Shown: one piece after another, positions 6,649-10,776 of the stretch
How positions within the stretch are numbered: position 1 is the first letter of the stretch
Layout: every line of letters begins with the position of its first letter
Assembly: GCA_945878545.1 (NCBI GenBank)
Contig: CAMCTQ010000030.1
Location: 1-10,776 of the forward strand
Reading direction: 5' to 3'
DNA length: 10,776 nucleotides
Source of the DNA: Rickettsia typhi
GTDB taxonomy: Bacteria > Pseudomonadota > Alphaproteobacteria > Rickettsiales > Rickettsiaceae
The notes under the pieces: generated by a model
The model's input: the letters and a program-made list of their open reading frames with translations, nothing else
Told to the model about the DNA's origin: nothing
Database searches by the model: none
Translations under genes and position numbers: made by a program

Positions 6649-8043
6649 ATGAAACAGAGAGAAGTTAAAGAAGAAAAAGACGATGGAAAAAAAGAAAATG
6701 TAGATCAATCACAACTTCCAATATGGGAGATAGGTGGTGACTTGGAAATAGCCGCAACAACAGGTAAAGCAATTGTTATTGTTAACGATGCAGAAACTGA
6801 TGATGGAAGGGGGGTTGTTCAAATATTAAAAGCCCTTAGTCATATTATATCTGTAAAAGCAGTCGGGAACCCAGTGAATGTTGCTATGGTCGTTGGTGAC
6901 GGAGATCCATTAATAAGACTTAATATTATTAAAACTCTTGTGGAATGCATGCGTGCAGATGGATACTTAAGTGATAATATTAAGATTACTTATATTCTTG
7001 GTCAAAATGGTACAGGAGATGGTGATCATCCAGTTTATGAGTCTATGATGAGGCAAGAAATTTCTCTAACAGAAGGAATGGAAGAAGGTATCAGCCTGAC
7101 TCAATTCATGGAAGCATACGGTGATAATGGTTCTCTTGTTTATGGATTAAAAGAATCACAAGAATTAATGAATTGCTTTGGTACCAATCCTCAAATATTT
7201 GCAAACTCAGATTTATATACATATGTAGGGGGACATAATTATAAACCTACTCATGGCTCTGTTATTGAGCTATTGGACTCCTTTACTTCTGTTAAAGGAT
7301 TTAGTAATTTTGTAGCATTACAAGGAAAAGATGGAGCCAAACCTCGAGATATTACTTTAGAAAATACCCCTAAATTTTCTAGTCTTATGTTGGACTCAGA
7401 GTCAAGTACTGTAAAATTCCTGAAAGCGATGACTGTTGCTTGGAATAGTGAGACGATTTTCAAACTATGTGAGAAAAAACTACTTCAAGAGGCTGATAAA
7501 CTGGCCAAAAAAGATCAAGAAAAATTAGACAAAGCTATCAGCGAAAAAAAGTCAGAAAAGGTAATTGAGGCTATAGAGAGTGAAAGCGCTACACATAAAA
7601 TGGCTATAAAAAATCTGCAAGAAAAAATTAATACCATCAGGGAAGCAGATGGGAAAATTAATTTACAAAAAATGACTGTTGAATTTATTAAAACTCTTGC
7701 ACCTGATCTAGCAATGTTGCCACAAACATTTCCTTTTGGTATGTGGGCTAATGTTGCTGCAGAACCGGAACTACAGTCGGTAATAGCGGATGATCTACCA
7801 GCCTTAGCTTCATTTGTCAATGGACTAGCTTCATATGAAAATGGTCATTCTCACTTCACAGGAAATTTTTTAGGAGTTGATGTTGATACAAAGGGGAATT
7901 TGTCATTTGCAACCAATATAGCTCATCAGGATATAGGAGAGCTCGATAACTTAGAGAGTTACATTTTTTCTGAGGACTTTCCTTCAAGATTTGAAGAACC
8001 TCTATTAGCAGGAGAGGAGGCCTTCGTCCTTGATTTAGATTAA
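6649..8043 (+). CDS. Uncharacterised 464-residue protein, no family firmly recognised; candidate effector
   Basis: I do not recognise this protein. It is hydrophilic, with no signal peptide or membrane helix. The N-terminus is strongly charged (residues 1-19). Next comes AIVIVNDAETDDGRGVVQIL (41-60), a hydrophobic strand followed by clustered acids (D47, E49, D51, D52). That layout recalls the calcium-binding start of nucleoside hydrolase-like folds, though the downstream family motifs are not evident. Residues about 270-335 are rich in Lys/Glu with heptad-like spacing and probably form a coiled coil. FPFGMWANVAAEPELQ (361-376) is the most sequence-complex later segment, and the C-terminus is acidic. 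The ATG follows GAGG by four bases. It is the only plus-strand protein gene here, lies beside tRNA-fMet across from the SopB-like gene, and converges on queA. An accessory or host-interaction role is inferred only from context and composition. Confidence 0.85.
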   Translation: MKQREVKEEKDDGKKENVDQSQLPIWEIGGDLEIAATTGKAIVIVNDAETDDGRGVVQILKALSHIISVKAVGNPVNVAMVVGDGDPLIRLNIIKTLVECMRADGYLSDNIKITYILGQNGTGDGDHPVYESMMRQEISLTEGMEEGISLTQFMEAYGDNGSLVYGLKESQELMNCFGTNPQIFANSDLYTYVGGHNYKPTHGSVIELLDSFTSVKGFSNFVALQGKDGAKPRDITLENTPKFSSLMLDSESSTVKFLKAMTVAWNSETIFKLCEKKLLQEADKLAKKDQEKLDKAISEKKSEKVIEAIESESATHKMAIKNLQEKINTIREADGKINLQKMTVEFIKTLAPDLAMLPQTFPFGMWANVAAEPELQSVIADDLPALASFVNGLASYENGHSHFTGNFLGVDVDTKGNLSFATNIAHQDIGELDNLESYIFSEDFPSRFEEPLLAGEEAFVLDLD

Positions 8044-8049
8044 TTTTTC

Positions 8050-8095
8050 TAATAAAAATAATACATTGTTCTAATGTAAGTGTGTATTTTTATTA
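8050..8095. terminator. Probable bidirectional terminator between convergent genes
   Basis: AATAAAAATA (8051-8060) pairs with TATTTTTATT (8085-8094), extended by the 8050:8095 pair. An inner stem ACATT (8063-8067) / AATGT (8073-8077) closes a five-base loop. The A- and T-rich arms give a U-rich 3' side on either strand. It lies in the 66-base gap between the convergent orphan gene and queA, which suits shared termination. The stem is AT-rich and asymmetric inside. Confidence 0.6.
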
Positions 8096-8109
8096 AAGGG
8101 CTAATTCTA

Positions 8110-9171
8110 TTACCGGTTCTGTTGCATCTGTTGTTTAAGAATAGATGCAACAGAACCATGAAGCATCATTGCATCGCCATAGCTAAAAAAACGCATCTTA
8201 TTATCTATAGCATATTTATATAAATCTTTAATTTCCTGAGATCCAAAAAATGCACAAACTAGCATAAACAAAGTAGATTTCGGTAAATGGAAGTTAGTAA
8301 TTAAACTATCTACTATTTGAAATTTATAACCGGGAGTTATGAATATATCGGTCTCCTTAGCAGCAGGATACAATTTACTATTATGGCTACAAGATTCTAA
8401 ACTTCTAAGTGCAGTTGTGCCAACTGCTATGATTCTCCTTCCTTCCGATTTTGCTTTATTAATTGCTTCGCACGCGGATGGAGTGATATGAGAATACTCG
8501 GAATGCATTTTATGATCTTTTATATCTTCTGTTTTAACTGGTAAAAATGTGCCAGCACCAACATGCAAAGTCACAAACTGAATTTCAATATTTTTGGCTC
8601 TTATTTTTTCCAGTAATTCTGAAGTGAAATGCAGACCAGCTGTGGGAGCTGCAACAGAACCTTTCTCGAAGCTATAAACAGTTTGGTACCTTGAAAAATC
8701 TTGTTCATTTGTTCTTTCCCTTTTGATATACAGTGGCAAAGGCACCTCGCCATATTGATCAAGAAAAGTAAAGATCTCAATTCCATCTAGTACAAAGCTG
8801 ACTTCTATCTCCCCAAATTCAAACTTATCGGTAATAATTAATTTATGATTATCAAAGAAGAATTCATCACCTACTATTAACTTCTTAGCAGGTTTAGCAA
8901 ATGCCCGACAAGAATGCTTGGTTGACGACGGTTTATTCAAGTTAATATTAATTTTTTTTCCTGCCTTGAACAGCGTAAGCTTTGCCTTTATAACCTTACT
9001 ATCATTAAAAACCATTAAATCACCAGGATTTAAATAATCAATAATATTAGCAAATTTTACTATTTTATTATCTTCAGAAGCTATAATTAAATTTGATTGA
9101 TCTCTTTCTTTTAATGGCTCTTGGGCTATTAATTCAGGAGGAAGATAAAAGTCAAAATCAGAGAGTTTCAT
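8110..9171 (-). CDS. queA: S-adenosylmethionine:tRNA ribosyltransferase-isomerase QueA
   Basis: QueA transfers and isomerises the ribosyl part of S-adenosylmethionine onto preQ1 at the wobble base of tRNAs with GUN anticodons, giving epoxyqueuosine, the penultimate step of queuosine synthesis. The 353 residues are a normal length. Motifs in order are DFDFYLPPELIAQEP (5-19), LMVFNDSKVIKAKL (52-65), GEVPLPLYIKR (141-151), GSVAAPTAGLHF (171-182), LHVGAGTFLPV (202-212), SLITNFHLPKSTLFMLVCAF (289-308) and YGDAM (331-335). The ATG at 9171 has AGGA eight bases upstream. It lies 75 bases after mdh with a hairpin between, and probably belongs to the rho-mdh-queA unit. The C-terminal GSVASILKQQMQQNR is unusual: it is encoded by a perfect inverted repeat (8115-8157) and has no counterpart I recognise in the family. 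Confidence 0.97.
   Translation of the reverse strand: MKLSDFDFYLPPELIAQEPLKERDQSNLIIASEDNKIVKFANIIDYLNPGDLMVFNDSKVIKAKLTLFKAGKKININLNKPSSTKHSCRAFAKPAKKLIVGDEFFFDNHKLIITDKFEFGEIEVSFVLDGIEIFTFLDQYGEVPLPLYIKRERTNEQDFSRYQTVYSFEKGSVAAPTAGLHFTSELLEKIRAKNIEIQFVTLHVGAGTFLPVKTEDIKDHKMHSEYSHITPSACEAINKAKSEGRRIIAVGTTALRSLESCSHNSKLYPAAKETDIFITPGYKFQIVDSLITNFHLPKSTLFMLVCAFFGSQEIKDLYKYAIDNKMRFFSYGDAMMLHGSVASILKQQMQQNR
8115..8157 (-). repeat. Perfect 15-bp inverted repeat forming the end of queA
   Basis: GGTTCTGTTGCATCT (8115-8129, plus strand) and AGATGCAACAGAACC (8143-8157) are exact reverse complements around a 13-base loop. The repeat ends two bases before the queA stop codon and encodes essentially all of its last 15 residues. 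No U-tract follows directly on the minus strand, so it is not a classic terminator. The minus-strand 5' arm shares GGTTCTGTTGCA with the queA GSVA codons at 8650-8661. Confidence 0.9.
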
Positions 9172-9192
9172 TGGTTAAGTCCTAGTATAGAT

Positions 9193-9228
9193 AAAAGTCA
9201 TCCTGAATTTACACCCAGAATGACTTTT
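9193..9228 (-). terminator. Hairpin between mdh and queA, possible weak terminator or intergenic repeat
   Basis: AAAAGTCATCCTG (9193-9205) pairs with CAGAATGACTTTT (9216-9228) at 12 of 13 positions around a ten-base loop. On the minus strand the stem ends in UUUU then AUCUAU, so termination after mdh would be partial. The GTCAT...ATGAC core resembles intergenic repeats common in rickettsial genomes (from memory). It could also act in RNA processing between mdh and queA. Confidence 0.5.
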
Positions 9229-9246
9229 TAAATTTGGTTAGATGAA

Positions 9247-10200
<954 letters not shown>

Positions 10201-10217
10201 CTATAAAATAATTATGG

Positions 10218-10776
10218 TTAAGAGTTCATTGAATTAAAGAACTCGTTATTAGTTTTAGTCTCCTTAAACTTGCTAAGTAAGAATTCCATTGCATCAACAG
10301 TACCCATAGGGTTGATAATACGACGAAGTACCCACATTTTCGAAAGTATTGCTCTATCAACAAGCAATTCCTCTTTCCTAGTACCAGACTTAGTAATATC
10401 AATTGCAGGATAAATTCTTTTATCAGCAATTTTACGATCCAGAACAATCTCAGAATTACCGGTACCTTTAAATTCTTCAAATATTACTTCATCCATTCTG
10501 GAACCTGTTTCAATTAATGCAGTAGCAATAATTGTTAGAGAGCCACCATTTTCTATATTACGCGCAGCACCAAAGAACCTCTTGGGTCTTTGTAATGCAT
10601 TTGCGTCAACCCCCCCTGTCAAAACTTTTCCAGACGATGGCACTACCGTGTTATAAGCTCTTGCTAACCTAGTAATAGAATCTAATAGTATCACAACATC
10701 CTTCTTATGTTCAACTAGTCGTTTTGCTTTTTAAATAACCATTTCAGCCAATTGTACGTGCCGTGCTGCTGGTTCA
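10218..10776 (-). pseudogene. rho: Transcription termination factor Rho, C-terminal part, interrupted by an in-frame TAA
   Basis: The frame encodes the RecA-like ATPase end of Rho, the hexameric RNA helicase that ends transcription. Visible marks are EPAARHVQLAEMVI before the stop, [21 protein letters not shown] (Walker B at VILLD), [17 protein letters not shown] (Q-loop), [11 protein letters not shown], the R-loop segment FEEFKGTGN, and SGTRKEE with the probable arginine finger. It ends at 10218 like normal Rho. However, the codon at 10731-10733 reads TAA where the family has Glu (EMVI-E-KAKRL). The flanking codons are intact in the same frame, so one base change (GAA to TAA) explains it. 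No plausible new start follows, because the next GTG lies inside the core fold. The N-terminal half lies outside the window. Real nonsense mutation and sequencing error cannot be separated here. Confidence 0.85.
10731..10733 (-). other. In-frame TAA stop codon inside rho
   Basis: On the minus strand the codons read ATG GTT ATT TAA AAA GCA AAA. Family Rho proteins have EMVIEKAKR here, so the stop replaces Glu. By E. coli numbering this is near residue 248, taking the Walker B Asp as 265. The change is one base with no frameshift. Confidence 0.9.

Noticed and set aside
10226..10480. 84-codon minus-strand frame inside rho
   Set aside because: It is a second frame over conserved Rho sequence, without its own motif.
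10218..10694. A free-standing small protein starting at GTG 10694
   Set aside because: This GTG encodes the Val before the Walker B strand of Rho; it is not a natural start, only the first start-like codon after the internal stop.

Overview
The window is AT-rich DNA from an alphaproteobacterium that looks like a member of the Rickettsiaceae (Rickettsia or a relative). This placement is an inference. It rests on the low GC content, a 314-residue LDH-type malate dehydrogenase closely resembling the Rickettsia form as I remember it, and the overall gene repertoire. No 16S gene or taxon marker lies in the window.

Layout, left to right. On the minus strand, 1-5908 holds a partial sodium:solute symporter-type membrane protein that runs off the left edge, radA, rsmD, and a 703-residue protein with the CKSGKDRT signature of SopB/IpgD-type phosphoinositide phosphatases. 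Transcription runs from the phosphatase towards rsmD and radA: rsmD starts 10 bases after the phosphatase stop and overlaps radA by 14 bases. A minus-strand initiator tRNA-fMet with encoded CCA follows at 6114-6190. The 458 bases from 6191 to 6648 hold no recognisable protein gene but several structured signals: a 26-bp perfect palindrome, a hairpin resembling the right end of an IS200/IS605 element, candidate promoters and a second inverted repeat. A plus-strand orphan gene (464 residues) occupies 6649-8043. It converges on a minus-strand housekeeping block, rho (partial) -> mdh -> queA, at 8110-10776.

Three things stand out. First, a SopB/IpgD-like candidate effector sits directly upstream of the housekeeping pair rsmD-radA. 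Second, rho carries an in-frame TAA inside an otherwise well-conserved ATPase domain, exactly where the family has Glu; it is either a real nonsense mutation or a sequence error. Third, the last 15 sense codons of queA coincide with a perfect 15-bp inverted repeat, one arm of which matches 12 bases of the gene's own GSVA motif in the same codon phase. The two accessory-type genes (phosphatase and orphan) flank the initiator tRNA, so 3797-8043 looks like a variable segment between conserved genes. The conserved genes serve DNA repair/recombination (radA), 16S rRNA methylation (rsmD), queuosine tRNA modification (queA), the TCA cycle (mdh) and transcription termination (rho).
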